Assembly (NCBI RefSeq): GCF_018130695.1
Contig: NZ_JAFCJX010000028.1
Location: 1 to 64,000 of the forward strand
DNA length: 64,000 bases
Source of the DNA: Bradyrhizobium jicamae
GTDB lineage: Bacteria > Pseudomonadota > Alphaproteobacteria > Rhizobiales > Xanthobacteraceae
Reading direction: 5' to 3'
Under the pieces are notes generated by a model, which searched no databases, was not told where the DNA came from, and saw nothing but the letters and a program-made list of their open reading frames with translations. Within the stretch, counting starts at the first letter, position 1. Each line of letters opens with the position of its first letter. Below are positions 48,173 through 57,203 of the stretch, piece by piece. Position numbers and translations under genes: made by a program.

Positions 48173-50455
48173 ATGGCAGAGCAGGGCACGACGCCGGGCG
48201 GCAAACGCGGCTATGCCGGCACGTGGCCGCCGCGCGCGGTTGCGCCTGCCGGCGGCTATGTGCCGGCGCCCGTCAGCATCTGGTCGCCCTTCGTCGAGAC
48301 GTTGCGGCAATGGGCGAAGGCCGAGGCCGGCGCCGGCCGGCTGTTGCCGTGGGTGCCGGTGGCGTTCGGATCAGGCATTGCCTTGTACTTCGCGGCCGAG
48401 CACGAGCCGGTGCTGTCGGCCGCGGCCGTCGTTGCGATCACGCTGTGCGGTGTTGCGCTGCTGCTCCGGCGGCAGAAGCTGTTTCCGGCGCTGGTGATGC
48501 TGGCCGCGGTTGCGGCGGGCTTTGCCACCGCGACATGGAAGACGGCGCGCATTGCGCACACCGTGCTGGCGCGGCCGATCTTCTCGGCCTCGCTGACTGG
48601 TTTCGTCGAGACCCGCGACATCAGGGAGAAGACGGATCGGTTCGTGCTGCGTGTCGTCAGCATGGAGAGCCAGCGCGATGCGACAAGGCTCGTGCGCGTG
48701 CGGCTGTCGGTGAAGAAGGGCACGGCGCCCGACGTCGGCAGCTTTGTCGAATTGAAGGCGCGGCTGTTGCCGCCGCTCGGGCCGCAGCGGCCGGGCTCCT
48801 ATGATTTCGGCCGCGATCTCTACTTCCAGGGCATCGGCGCCTCCGGCTTCGTAATGGGCGCGATCAAGGTCAGCGAGCCCCCGGCCAGCGGCGGCCTCGC
48901 GCTGCGTTACGCCGCGTTCATGCAGGGCCTGCGCGACGCCATCGATGCGCGCATCCGCGCCACGCTCGACGGCGACAAGCGTGCGATTGCAACCGCGCTC
49001 TTGACCGGCCGGCGCGATGCGATCTCCGAGCCGGTCAACGATGCGATGTTCATCTCCGGGCTCGGCCACGTGCTGTCGATCTCGGGCTACCACATGGCGG
49101 TCGTCGCAGGCGTCGTGTTCTTTGCGGTCCGCGCGCTGCTGGCGCTGTTTCCGGCGCTGACGGTGAGCCATCCGATCAAGAAATGGTCGGCGATGGCTGC
49201 GCTGGTCGCCGCGGCGTTCTATCTGCTGCTGTCGGGGGCGGAGGTCGCGACCCAGCGCTCGTTCTTCATGACGGCGGTGGTGCTGATCGCGGTCATGGTC
49301 GATCGCCGCGCGGTGACGTTCCGCACGCTGGCGGTGGCCGCGCTGATCGTGCTCGCGATCGCGCCGGAGGCACTGGTGCATCCGAGTTTCCAGATGTCGT
49401 TCGCGGCGACGCTCGGGCTCGTCGCGCTGGTGCAGATCGGAATGCCGAACCTGTTCGCCTCGCCCGATCACTCCGCGACCGCGCGCGTCGCGCTGTGGGG
49501 CGGGCGGGAGATCAGCATGCTGGTGCTGGCCTCGCTGGTGGCGGGGCTTGCGACCACGCCCTATGCCGCGTTCCACTTCCACCGCGTCACGCCCTATGGG
49601 CTGCTCGCCAATCTGGCGGCGATGCCGGTGGTCTCCGCGATCGTGATGCCGGCCGGCCTGCTTGGGCTGGCGCTTATGCCCTTCGGTTTTGACGGCATTT
49701 GCTGGACCGTGATGGGGTGGGGCATCGACTGGATGATCGCGGTCACGCAATGGGTAGCTAGCCTGCCCGGCGCCGTCGGCCGGGTCACGGCGTTCGGCAT
49801 CGGCCCGCTGATTGCGGCAAGCGCGGGGCTGATCCTGCTCGGCCTGCTGCGGACGCCGCTGCGCTGGTCCGGCGTGGCGCTACTGGTGGTCGCCGCCGTG
49901 TGGGCCGCGCGTGTCCCGCAGCCGGACATCCTGATCTCCGGCGACGGCCGCAACGTCGCGGTGCGCGGCACCGACGGGCGGCTGCATCTGATGCGGACGG
50001 GCAAGGACGCGTTCCTGGTGAAGGAGTGGCTGGCGGCAGATGCCGATGCGCGCACCGCAAGCGATGCCTCGCTGGCGGAGGGGGTCTCCTGCGATGACGG
50101 GGGCTGCGTGACGCAGACGACCTCTGGTGGCTTCGTCGCCCTGGCGGGTCGCCCTGAGGCGCTGGCGGAGGATTGCGAGCGGGCGGCGCTGATCGTCACC
50201 GCGCGCCCCGTGCCGCAGGGCTGTGCGGCCGCCGTGATCGACGCCGCACGGTTGCGCCGGCAGGGCGCGCTGGCGCTCAAGAGGGGCAGGGATGGCTTTG
50301 TGGTCGACGCCGTCAAGCCCGGCGGGATCGACCGGCCGTGGTCGCCGGCGGTTCCCGGCGATGGCGAGCCTGAGACCACGCTGCGGATTCCCGGGGCGGC
50401 GCGGCCTGCCGTTGATGCGACGCCGGCGGAGACCGACTTGCAACCGGATGACTAA
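48173..50455 (+). CDS. comEC: ComEC/Rec2-family DNA uptake channel protein
   Basis: 760 residues. A polar N-terminus (about 60 residues), membrane spans with a DUF4131 beta domain (about 140-235), then the Competence domain (about 250-560), including ALLTGRRDAISEPVNDAM, LGHVLSISGYHMAVVAGVVF and LLLSGAEVATQRSF. The C-terminal soluble part (about 580-720, ILISGDGRNVAVRGTDG) corresponds to the metallo-beta-lactamase-like domain, but I see no HxHxDH metal motif. In other bacteria ComEC carries single-stranded DNA across the inner membrane. Confidence 0.9.
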   Translation: MAEQGTTPGGKRGYAGTWPPRAVAPAGGYVPAPVSIWSPFVETLRQWAKAEAGAGRLLPWVPVAFGSGIALYFAAEHEPVLSAAAVVAITLCGVALLLRRQKLFPALVMLAAVAAGFATATWKTARIAHTVLARPIFSASLTGFVETRDIREKTDRFVLRVVSMESQRDATRLVRVRLSVKKGTAPDVGSFVELKARLLPPLGPQRPGSYDFGRDLYFQGIGASGFVMGAIKVSEPPASGGLALRYAAFMQGLRDAIDARIRATLDGDKRAIATALLTGRRDAISEPVNDAMFISGLGHVLSISGYHMAVVAGVVFFAVRALLALFPALTVSHPIKKWSAMAALVAAAFYLLLSGAEVATQRSFFMTAVVLIAVMVDRRAVTFRTLAVAALIVLAIAPEALVHPSFQMSFAATLGLVALVQIGMPNLFASPDHSATARVALWGGREISMLVLASLVAGLATTPYAAFHFHRVTPYGLLANLAAMPVVSAIVMPAGLLGLALMPFGFDGICWTVMGWGIDWMIAVTQWVASLPGAVGRVTAFGIGPLIAASAGLILLGLLRTPLRWSGVALLVVAAVWAARVPQPDILISGDGRNVAVRGTDGRLHLMRTGKDAFLVKEWLAADADARTASDASLAEGVSCDDGGCVTQTTSGGFVALAGRPEALAEDCERAALIVTARPVPQGCAAAVIDAARLRRQGALALKRGRDGFVVDAVKPGGIDRPWSPAVPGDGEPETTLRIPGAARPAVDATPAETDLQPDD

Positions 50456-50680
50456 TTAGGTGTCAGAAGGGCCGCTCGGGAGATCGAAGGCGCCGAGGTG
50501 GTACTCGTCGGAATCGGGCCCGCCGCCGGGGAGCTTGACCAGGGTGAAGGCGGCGTCGGGGTATTGCTCCCAGATCTTCAGGTCGTCGGCCGTCACCGTC
50601 AGCCAGCCGAACCGGAACATGTACCGGCCCGGCTCGGTGACGCGTCCGGCGCGTTGCCATGTGACCTTTTCGACCATCAT
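50456..50680 (-). CDS. Conserved-looking small hypothetical protein
   Basis: 74 residues: MMVEKVTWQRAGRVTEPGRY then MFRFGWLTVTADDLKIWEQY and a Pro/Gly-rich tail. GAGGG lies just before the tandem ATG codons at 50680/50677, and the open frame beyond is not needed. The dense Trp/Tyr content and good start suggest a real gene; no family recognised. Ends one base after comEC on the other strand. Confidence 0.6.
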   Translation of the reverse strand: MMVEKVTWQRAGRVTEPGRYMFRFGWLTVTADDLKIWEQYPDAAFTLVKLPGGGPDSDEYHLGAFDLPSGPSDT

Positions 50681-50819
50681 GTCCCTCGATCGGACGCGAT
50701 GATGCGCCAAGGCCGCGATCGACGCAATTTCTTCATTTGCCCCGGAACGCGCGCTCCGGGGCCAGTTCGAAATCGCTTTGGTCATGCGCTGCGGGATCGT
50801 TGCCGCAGCCAAGACGGTC

Positions 50820-51248
50820 TCAACTCAAAAACAGCGATGCGAATGCGGATGGCCTGGTCTCGACCGCCTTCGGCTTCTGTTCGGCGGGCTGACCCTGCAC
50901 TGGCAGTTGCAGCACGGTGACCTTCTGTCCCTCGCAGAGCTGCGTCACCAGCACGTGGCTGCCATCGGGGAATTCGACGGCGTCGTGATGGCGGTCGGGC
51001 ACGTCGGGCTGCACCTCGTTGAACACGCCGACGCGATAGCCGACGGTCTTGGTCCAGATCCAGCGGCTGTCGTAGCGGACGTTTTCGGCGAAGGCGAGCT
51101 CAGTGCCCGGCAGCATGCAGACTGCGACAGCGCGATCGCTCTCGGATGCGAAACCGCGCGTCGAGGTGCCGCGGAAGGTGGTGGTGACCAGCGTCTCGCC
51201 GACAACGGCAGGGCGCGATTGCACCGCATGCAGGCTATAGTCACACAT
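50820..51248 (-). CDS. Hypothetical protein (MCDYSLH family)
   Basis: 142 residues starting MCDYSLHAVQSRPAVVGETL. It continues TTFRGTSTRGFAS and AVCMLPGTELAFAENV, then VPDRHHDAVEFPDGSHVLVT and a Lys/Pro tail. GAGGAG precedes the ATG at 51248. I recall close relatives in Bradyrhizobium annotated only as hypothetical. No signal peptide. Function unknown. Confidence 0.7.
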   Translation of the reverse strand: MCDYSLHAVQSRPAVVGETLVTTTFRGTSTRGFASESDRAVAVCMLPGTELAFAENVRYDSRWIWTKTVGYRVGVFNEVQPDVPDRHHDAVEFPDGSHVLVTQLCEGQKVTVLQLPVQGQPAEQKPKAVETRPSAFASLFLS

Positions 51249-51430
51249 CGGATGGCTCCTCGGTTCGAGATAGCGACCCGTGCCTCTCTCCGAGGCGCAG
51301 GCCTCTACCAGAGTGGACAATAGCATCTAAGCATCACCCTGCTTCTTGGCAATTGTGGGGTACTTGACGCCTGTGAAATCACAAACGCGCTAACGACGTG
51401 TTGGTTCAAAAACTGCGGGCCAATGCAAAC

Positions 51431-51454
51431 AAGCCCCAGCTTGGGGCCGGGGCT
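51431..51454 (-). terminator. Probable lexA terminator
   Basis: AAGCCCC / GGGGCTT stem with an internal GGCCCCAAGC loop, followed on the minus strand by GTTTGC. It lies 39 bases past the lexA stop. The T-run is short, so confidence is moderate. Confidence 0.6.
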
Positions 51455-51492
51455 TGTTGGTGCTGAAGTAAAGTGCAGTCGCGGCAGCGCGC

Positions 51493-52194
51493 TCAGTATT
51501 TGCGGTACAGCCCGATCAGCTTGCCCTGGATGCGGACGCGGTTGGGCGGCAGGATGCGCACCTCATAGGCGGTATTGGCGGGCTCGAGCGCGATCGAGGC
51601 GCCGCGGCGGCGGAAGCGCTTCAGGGTGGCTTCCTCCTCGTCGATCAGGGCCACCACGATGTCGCCGGTGTTGGCGACGTCGTTGCGCTGGATCAGCGCC
51701 ATGTCGCCGTCGAGGATGCCGGCATCGACCATGGAGTCGCCGCGCACCTCCAGCGCATAATGCTCGCCGGAGCCGAGCATGTCGGGCGGCACGCTGATGG
51801 TGTGGCTGCGGGTCTGCAGCGCCTCGATCGGGGTACCGGCGGCAATCCGGCCCATCACGGGGACGGCGACCGGGCGGTTGCCGTCATCCTCGGCGATCGG
51901 CGGCGTGCTGGCGCGCTTGCCCAGCGTGCCCTCGATGACGCTCGGCGTGAAGCCGCGGCGGTTGCCGCCGGCGGCCGACAATTCCGGCAGCTTGATCACC
52001 TCGATCGCCCGCGCGCGGTTGGGCAGGCGGCGGATGAAGCCGCGCTCTTCCAGCGCGGTGATCAGACGGTGGATCCCCGACTTCGAGCGCAGGTCGAGCG
52101 CGTCCTTCATCTCGTCGAAGGAGGGCGGCACGCCGGCCTCTTTCAGCCGTTCATTGATGAAACGCAGAAGCTCGTACTGTTTGCGCGTAAGCAT
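51493..52194 (-). CDS. lexA: SOS regulator LexA
   Basis: Repressor of the DNA-damage response, cleaved when RecA is activated. 233 residues: N-terminal winged helix with [20 protein letters not shown], cleavage site Ala-Gly in [11 protein letters not shown], catalytic Ser in [14 protein letters not shown] and catalytic Lys in [13 protein letters not shown]. All residues needed for self-cleavage are present. A GTTC-N7-GTTC operator lies 138 bases upstream, so autoregulation is expected. Confidence 0.97.
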   Translation of the reverse strand: MLTRKQYELLRFINERLKEAGVPPSFDEMKDALDLRSKSGIHRLITALEERGFIRRLPNRARAIEVIKLPELSAAGGNRRGFTPSVIEGTLGKRASTPPIAEDDGNRPVAVPVMGRIAAGTPIEALQTRSHTISVPPDMLGSGEHYALEVRGDSMVDAGILDGDMALIQRNDVANTGDIVVALIDEEEATLKRFRRRGASIALEPANTAYEVRILPPNRVRIQGKLIGLYRKY

Positions 52195-52331
52195 CGCGAG
52201 TATTCCCCCGGTTGGTATCGGTCTTCGGTGTCCGAGCGTTCATTCCGAGTGTTCGACTGACTCAACCTCGGGAGCGGCGCTCCCACTTTTGGACACTAGG
52301 GCTCGAAACAAATCATGAACGGACACTATAT

Positions 52332-52346
52332 GTTCGATACATGTTC
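52332..52346. promoter_or_regulatory. LexA operator (SOS box)
   Basis: GTTCGATACATGTTC, an exact alphaproteobacterial GTTC-N7-GTTC box, lies between moeA and lexA, upstream of the lexA start on the minus strand. Confidence 0.85.
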
Positions 52347-52408
52347 CGCAACCACTTAATTTCAGGTGAATGCGATCAGGTTTCCCTATGGCACACGCGA
52401 CGCGCGGC

Positions 52409-53647
52409 TCATTCCGGGAGCGTCAGGATCTCGCAAACCGAGCCGCGCGCGGTGGCCTTCGCAAACGGCGGACGCACGAGAAGTGCCCGTGCCGCAGCGA
52501 GATTTCCCAACAACGAGCTGTCCTGCTTGTCGACGGGCGTTGCGATCAAATGGCCGTCGTCGCGCTTCTCGATGGTGGCGCGCAGATAGTCCTCGCGCTG
52601 GTCGTTGGGGCCAAGGTCGCGGCCGAGCAGGGCGCTCTTTCTGACGTGATGGACGTCGCTTTGGCCGCTCAAAGCCCGAATCAACGGCACCAGAAACAGG
52701 TAGGCGCAGACGTATGACGACACGGGATTGCCGGGCAGGCCGATCACCCGCATGGCGCCGAGCCGGCCGTGCATCATCGGCTTGCCCGGCCGCATCGCGA
52801 TCCGCCAGAACGCCATCCTGACGCCCTCGGCTTCCAGCGACTGCTTGACCAGATCGTGGTCGCCGACCGAGGCGCCGCCGGTGGTGATCAGGATATCGGC
52901 GCCCGACTCAGAGGCGCGGCGGATGCCTGATGTGGTGGCCGCGACGGTATCGGCGGCAACCCCGAGATCGATGGTGTCGGCGCCTTCGGCCCGCGCCAGA
53001 GCGCGCAGCGCATAGCCGTTGGAATAGATGATCTGGCCGGGACTAGGCTCGGAGCCCGGCATCACCAGTTCGTCGCCGGTCGCGAGCACGGCGACCTTGG
53101 GCCGGCGCCGCACCGGCAGTTCCGGATAATTCATCGAGGCCGCCAGCGACAGTGCGCGGTCGGAGAGGCGGCTGCCTTTGGCGAGCAGCACGTCGCCTTC
53201 CCGAAAATCGACGCCGGCGGGGCGGATGTGCCGTCCCTTGGCGGCAGCCTCGGTGATGGTGATGTGGTCGCCGTCGGTGGCGGTGTCTTCCTGGATGATC
53301 ACGGCATCCGCACCATCGGGGATCACGCCGCCGGTGAAGATGCGCACGGCTTCGCCTGCGCCGACCTTGCGCTCGAACGGCCGGCCGGCTGCGACCTCGC
53401 CGATCACCTTGAGCCGCGCCGAGAGGTCGGCGGCGTCGGCGGCGCGCACCGCGTAGCCATCCATCGCCGACATCGCCTGCGGCGGCTGGGTGCGCTTGGC
53501 GGCGAGGTCGCGCGCCAGCGTGCGGTGATAGGCGGCATCGAGCGCGACCATTTCTTCAGGCATCGGCTCGGCGCCGGCCAGGATCGCAGCTAACGCATCG
53601 GCAACCGGCATCAAGGCCACGGGCGCACTCGCTTTTTCTGGGAGCAT
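52409..53647 (-). CDS. moeA: Molybdopterin molybdenumtransferase MoeA
   Basis: Inserts molybdate into adenylated molybdopterin. 412 residues with AMSAMDGYAVRAADAAD, TTGGASVGDHDLVKQSLE and VIGLPGNPVSSYVCAY. The ATG at 53647 lies inside a dispersed palindromic repeat (GATCATGCTC arm), so the native start could be further in, for example MPVADALAAILAGAE at 53611. Separated from lexA by about 215 bases containing the SOS box. Confidence 0.93.
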   Translation of the reverse strand: MLPEKASAPVALMPVADALAAILAGAEPMPEEMVALDAAYHRTLARDLAAKRTQPPQAMSAMDGYAVRAADAADLSARLKVIGEVAAGRPFERKVGAGEAVRIFTGGVIPDGADAVIIQEDTATDGDHITITEAAAKGRHIRPAGVDFREGDVLLAKGSRLSDRALSLAASMNYPELPVRRRPKVAVLATGDELVMPGSEPSPGQIIYSNGYALRALARAEGADTIDLGVAADTVAATTSGIRRASESGADILITTGGASVGDHDLVKQSLEAEGVRMAFWRIAMRPGKPMMHGRLGAMRVIGLPGNPVSSYVCAYLFLVPLIRALSGQSDVHHVRKSALLGRDLGPNDQREDYLRATIEKRDDGHLIATPVDKQDSSLLGNLAAARALLVRPPFAKATARGSVCEILTLPE

Positions 53648-53690
53648 GATCTCAACGGAAAACCGGTACCCACTTTTCCGGATCACGCTC
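53642..53690. repeat. Dispersed palindromic repeat between moeA and the HAD gene
   Basis: Outer arms GAGCATGATC and GATCACGCTC and inner arms CGGAAAA / TTTTCCG surround ACCGGTACCCAC. This is the GGAAAAGTGGGTACCGGTTTTCCG-type element that I recall as abundant in Rhizobiales intergenic DNA. Here it contains the annotated moeA start and the stop codon of the neighbouring gene. Confidence 0.75.
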
Positions 53691-54324
53691 CGCGTGGAAG
53701 TATCTCTAGCTCAGTCAGTGCCCGTGCCACGTCATCCATCGATGTCACGTGGACGGCACAAAGGCCACGCGCCCGTGCGCCCTCGATATTGGCGGCCGAG
53801 TCGTCGAAGAACAGGATCCGCGACGCCGGCACGCCGATCGCTTTGACCACGTGATCATAGGCCTCGGCGTCGGGTTTTCTCAAGCCGATCGAAGAGGACA
53901 GGAAGATCTCGCGGAAATGGCTCAGGACCTCGGCATATTCTTTCGAGAAATGCGCGATATGGGCCGGGTTGGTGTTGGAGAAGGCGTACAGTGGCAGCCG
54001 CTGGCCGGCCGCGGCCAGCATCTGCGCAATGCCGGGCATCTCGCCGGTGAAGATCGAATTCCAGCCGCTCAGGAACTGCGCATCCGTGATGCCGATGCCG
54101 AGCGAGCCGCGCAGATTGTCGAAGAAGGTGGCGTCGTCGATCCGACCGGTCTCGTGATGCCTGAAACTGTCGTCGACGACGAAGCGCGTTGTCAGGTCGG
54201 TGGCGGCGCAGCCGGCATGCGCCGCCCATGTCGCCATCACCTGGTCGAAGCTGATATCGATCACGACGCGGCCGATGTCGAACAGCAGCACGTCGATGGA
54301 GCCGGGGGAGATTTGCGCGGTCAT
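53683..54324 (-). CDS. HAD-superfamily hydrolase (YihX-like)
   Basis: 213 residues. Motif I is VLLFDIGRVVIDI: nucleophile Asp followed by Gly at the second position, as in YihX-type sugar-phosphate phosphatases (FDLGNVIVDI). AFSNTNPAH is motif II, LRKPDAEAYDHVVKAIGV motif III and ILFFDDSAANIEGARARG motif IV. Substrate unknown, possibly a sugar phosphate. The stop codon lies within the repeat shared with moeA. Confidence 0.88.
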   Translation of the reverse strand: MTAQISPGSIDVLLFDIGRVVIDISFDQVMATWAAHAGCAATDLTTRFVVDDSFRHHETGRIDDATFFDNLRGSLGIGITDAQFLSGWNSIFTGEMPGIAQMLAAAGQRLPLYAFSNTNPAHIAHFSKEYAEVLSHFREIFLSSSIGLRKPDAEAYDHVVKAIGVPASRILFFDDSAANIEGARARGLCAVHVTSMDDVARALTELEILPRGA

Positions 54325-54388
54325 TGCTGCACGGTGTTACGAAAATTGCGGGCAGGCGGCAATGGGTGGAGCAGGGCAGTCTCAGCAT

Positions 54389-54502
54389 CGTCATCCTGGC
54401 GGAAGCCAGGGGATCCATTACCACCGAGTTGTGAAAGGGGTCGTGGCCCCAGCGTCGCGTAGCAATTCGCATTCGGGGTAATGGGCTTTCGCCAGGACGA
54501 CG
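54389..54502. repeat. Palindromic dispersed repeat
   Basis: The ends CGTCATCCTGGCG and CGCCAGGACGACG are inverted; the inner arms CCATTACC and GGGTAATGG also pair. The middle contains a smaller hairpin (GGGGTCGTGGCCCC). It directly abuts the next repeat. Confidence 0.7.
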
Positions 54503-54538
54503 AATGTGTGGCACGCGCCAATCTCGACAACTCGCAGT

Positions 54539-54735
54539 TCCGCATTCTCGCGACATGATTTGTCCGAGGTTTTCCGTTCGTTTCGCCCTCTCTCTAGATC
54601 GAGGGCGCAGGGAAGACCGGGTGCACGCCGCACCCGCGGTCTCGTGCGCAATGAGTAGAAAGTTGCGCACACGAGCATACAGGTTTGGCTGAGACATCCC
54701 GGCCTTCCCCGCGCGATGGCTTTACGGCTTATACG
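54539..54735. repeat. Dispersed repeat, right copy (inverted mate at 1-199)
   Basis: Reverse-complement match to bases 1-199 over the whole length, about 85 percent by eye with a few small indels. The two copies face opposite ways about 54 kb apart, so recombination between them would invert the intervening DNA. Confidence 0.8.
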
Positions 54736-55068
54736 TGCTCGCCCTGGTGAGACTCTGCTTTTGTGCCACCATCATCCGCGATCGGCTTTGGACCTCTCGC
54801 GGGCTTACCACCAACATCGGGGCGGCAGGCCCACACGACTTCGCCGTACGCCTTGCGCGCGCACATCTATCGCACGTTCGGCGTCCACCGCATCCCGACC
54901 CGCGTTCCGGACGTTGCGCAACGCCCCTCGTGTCGGGTGAGACGGGAGGAATTATACGTCTGATTTGGCCTTCGGATAAAGAGAAATATTTTTGCGTTCG
55001 GGGCTTGACACGATTCCGTCATTCCGAACTGATTTGCCCGTCGTGTCGAAATTGTCACAGTCCGGTGT
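54736..55068. repeat. Probable continuation of the long dispersed repeat
   Basis: No gene seen. Segments such as GCGGGAGGAATTATACGTC's surroundings, GGGGCTTGACACGATTCCGT and TGATTTGCCCGTCGTGTCGA read like parts of a long repeat I recall from Bradyrhizobium genomes, continuing from the unit at 54539. The left copy of that unit is cut by the window, so I cannot compare this part internally. Confidence 0.4.
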
Positions 55069-55113
55069 GCTCGGCAGGGAGCCAACGGGGCATCTGCACC
55101 GTGCTCTGCAAGC

Positions 55114-55674
55114 CTACTTGCCGGTCAGGGACAGGCTGATGCGCGTGACAATGCCGTCCCATTTTCGCTCTTCTCGCGCCGGATAGTTGATCAAGACGCA
55201 GTGGATCAACTCCTTTGAGAAGTTGCATCTGTCGTACCAGACCTTGTCCCCCTTGTAGCTCGAAACGACAAAGAAGCGGGGAGTCACACGTTTGTACTGG
55301 ATATTCGGTGGAGGATTCTTCTTCGCAAGATACGCTGCCGGCGAGTCCTGCGAGACATTGGCGACGGACTGTATCGTCAGATCGGCTCGCCCGTCCGCGG
55401 TCCGAAAGCGCTGCCCATAACCCTCCGGCCTGTCCACGGCTTCCGTAAAGATCGATGAGGGAAAATCGACCGAGGTCGCCGTCTGCGGGATCGTGAAGGT
55501 CGTCCACGTTACAGTCTCCGCTCGCGCGGTCGGACCTGGGATCGTGAGCGAAACAGTCAGGCCGAACAGCGCGAGAAGGCGACGACGCCGATTTGCCGCG
55601 CCGTCGCAGTCATCGGCGACACGGCTGGACCAATCGGTATCGACGGCTCTTCGCAGCGGTGCAGTATCGGCCAT
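55114..55674 (-). CDS. Exported protein of unknown function
   Basis: 186 residues from ATG 55674. A long polar lead, then RRRRLLALFGLTVSLTI and cleavage near TARAETVTW. The mature part is beta-rich: SVDFPSSIFTEAVDRPEGYG, RFRTADGRADLTIQSVANVS, FFVVSSYKGDKVWYDRCNF, with two Cys that could pair. The sequence suggests a periplasmic domain, but I do not recognise the family. A nearer start downstream would give a more usual signal peptide. Confidence 0.65.
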   Translation of the reverse strand: MADTAPLRRAVDTDWSSRVADDCDGAANRRRRLLALFGLTVSLTIPGPTARAETVTWTTFTIPQTATSVDFPSSIFTEAVDRPEGYGQRFRTADGRADLTIQSVANVSQDSPAAYLAKKNPPPNIQYKRVTPRFFVVSSYKGDKVWYDRCNFSKELIHCVLINYPAREERKWDGIVTRISLSLTGK

Positions 55675-55863
55675 CCCTGATGCTCCGAGAGGCATATTTG
55701 CTGGCAACTCAGCATACCCGTGAAAGTTTCCAATTCCTCCCGCGGGGGCTCTCCCTGCTTCGCTCCGCCTTCGATCGATTGCGACTTGTTGCTACCCGCC
55801 CGGATCGGAACGGACCGGCGCGCTCGCGCGTTCGCAGGAGGTTACCTTGGCTGTGTGTCGAGC

Positions 55864-56079
55864 ATGCACAACGAAGCACTTCAGGATGAGTTGAGGCGGC
55901 TGGAGCGCGAGGTCGTTGAAGCCGAGCGTCGGCTTGCGGAGCAGGAAACGCTGCTCGTCGACTTGAAGAGGCAAGGCCAGGATACCAACAAGGCCAGCGC
56001 CGAGCTCGAAATGATGCGCGACCAGCAGCGTCGTCGCCAGGCAGACCGGCTGCGCCTTCTCTCGCTGCTGCAGCCATAG
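55864..56079 (+). CDS. Small coiled-coil protein
   Basis: 71 residues, almost all charged heptads: LQDELRRLEREVVEAERRL, then LVDLKRQGQDTNKASAELEM and a basic tail. Predicted to be one long helix or coiled coil. Similar short coiled-coil proteins occur in bradyrhizobia. The open frame starts at 55720, but the ATG at 55864 gives the coherent part. Confidence 0.6.
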   Translation: MHNEALQDELRRLEREVVEAERRLAEQETLLVDLKRQGQDTNKASAELEMMRDQQRRRQADRLRLLSLLQP

Positions 56080-56246
56080 CCTTCTGTTTGGCATTCTGTT
56101 TGGAACGAAGACTCCCTCTCACGAATCTATTCGGCGCCGACCGGCTCAATTCGGACTCCTCAGCCCATTGGGCAGGCGGCCGGCGGCCCTGGCACGTTGC
56201 GCAAGGCCGGGGCCGTTGGCATTCGGAAGACTGTACGGTGATCAAG

Positions 56247-56438
56247 ATGGCCGACCGGCTAAAACTCTATCACTTGTTTGCGGTTGACGCCGCCGGCGTT
56301 GCGACCGCGACCTATGAATTCAATTGCAGCGACGAGGAAGAAGCCAGGATCCGCGCCAGGACGTATTTGGGGCGACATGACATGCTCGAGCTCTGGATCG
56401 CCCACAAGAGGATCGCGCGGTTGAACCGCGGCGAATGA
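56247..56438 (+). CDS. Small hypothetical protein
   Basis: 63 residues: MADRLKLYHLFAVDAAG, then TYEFNCSDEEEARIRARTYL and ELWIAHKRIARLNRGE. The plan (short beta start, acidic helix, closing W-x-x-x-R-x-x-A-R-L) is that of a small family common in Bradyrhizobium. GTG at 56238 is an alternative start. Function unknown. Confidence 0.65.
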   Translation: MADRLKLYHLFAVDAAGVATATYEFNCSDEEEARIRARTYLGRHDMLELWIAHKRIARLNRGE

Positions 56439-56557
56439 CTGCCGAGCAAGGTCTGTCTGTCGCTCATGCCAGCCGTCGGCACGTCACCGAATTAGGCTAG
56501 CGTTTTGGGGCGCGGCGTCCTCAGCCCCAAATCTTAGATTGCCGCGCGCCTCCCAAC

Positions 56558-56589
56558 GGCCCCGGCCGGCCTAGGCCCGGGCCTTTTTT
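56558..56589 (+). terminator. Rho-independent terminator
   Basis: GGCCCCGGCC / GGCCCGGGCC stem (nine of ten pairs) with a 6-base loop, then TTTTTT. It follows the 56247-56438 gene on the plus strand by about 120 bases. Confidence 0.8.
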
Positions 56590-56606
56590 CTGCCCGATGT
56601 CGGCAG

Positions 56607-56711
56607 CTAGGGGGCGATCACTGCCAGGAGCACAATGACGGCGAGCGACATAAGGATCATAAGCAGATCGATTGTGAGCCAATTGGGCATGCCGTCTTGA
56701 GGATCTTCCAT
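56607..56711 (-). CDS. Single-span membrane micro-protein
   Basis: 34 residues: MEDPQDGMPNWLTIDLLMIL followed by MSLAVIVLLAVIAP and stop. One hydrophobic span, acidic N-terminus. GGAGG is placed nine bases before the ATG. Function unknown. Confidence 0.6.
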   Translation of the reverse strand: MEDPQDGMPNWLTIDLLMILMSLAVIVLLAVIAP

Positions 56712-57169
56712 GGCATGAGCCTCCATGTGGAATGGATGCTGAAACGGAAGAACGCGGAGCGATATGATCTGCTTCACCTTGTGAGACCTTTTGAAGTGAA
56801 AATAGTATACGCGGATTCACATGGGTGATGGATCGGAAGGGGGTATCGGGAAAAGCTGGAAAGTCCGGGGAGCTGGGTCTTTTCATCTCGCAGGTTTTTC
56901 AACCCGGAGGGCCGTTGCGGAAGCACCGGCCCTTTCGCTCTAAGGCTGATCGGCGGTTGGATGCCGTTCACGCCGCGCGTCCAAGAGACGGTCCCGGCAA
57001 ACGCCCCCCGGCCGGGGCCGTTCCCGCGCGCGCCACTCACTCGCGAGAGCGAATTACGGCAACGGCTCTTTTGAAGTGCTCCTTCAGAGCAGTCATCGGT
57101 TCCGCGGCACATGGCTAAACTCCCTTGGCCGACCGGGCCTAGCTACCCAGCCCCGGACCCGGAGAGCAG

Positions 57170-57203
57170 GCGGCCCCGTTTTCGCGATGCAAAGCGGGGC
57201 CGC
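57170..57203. other. GCGGCCCC hairpin
   Basis: Perfect 9-base arms GCGGCCCCG and CGGGGCCGC; with the adjacent TTTT/AAAG the pairing extends to 12 of 13 bases. Followed by TTTGGCG only. Confidence 0.6.

Noticed and set aside
48142-48804. 220-codon frame overlapping the start of comEC
   Set aside because: It is a frame-shifted shadow of comEC, with Arg/Gly/Ala-rich composition.
54716-54940. Plus-strand frame reading MALRLIRARPGETLLL
   Set aside because: It begins at the end of the dispersed repeat and continues in sequence that looks like the rest of it; probably a repeat-derived spurious gene.
56825-57118. 97-codon plus-strand frame
   Set aside because: No recognisable family, weak start, and it runs through two hairpins (56908 and 57006).
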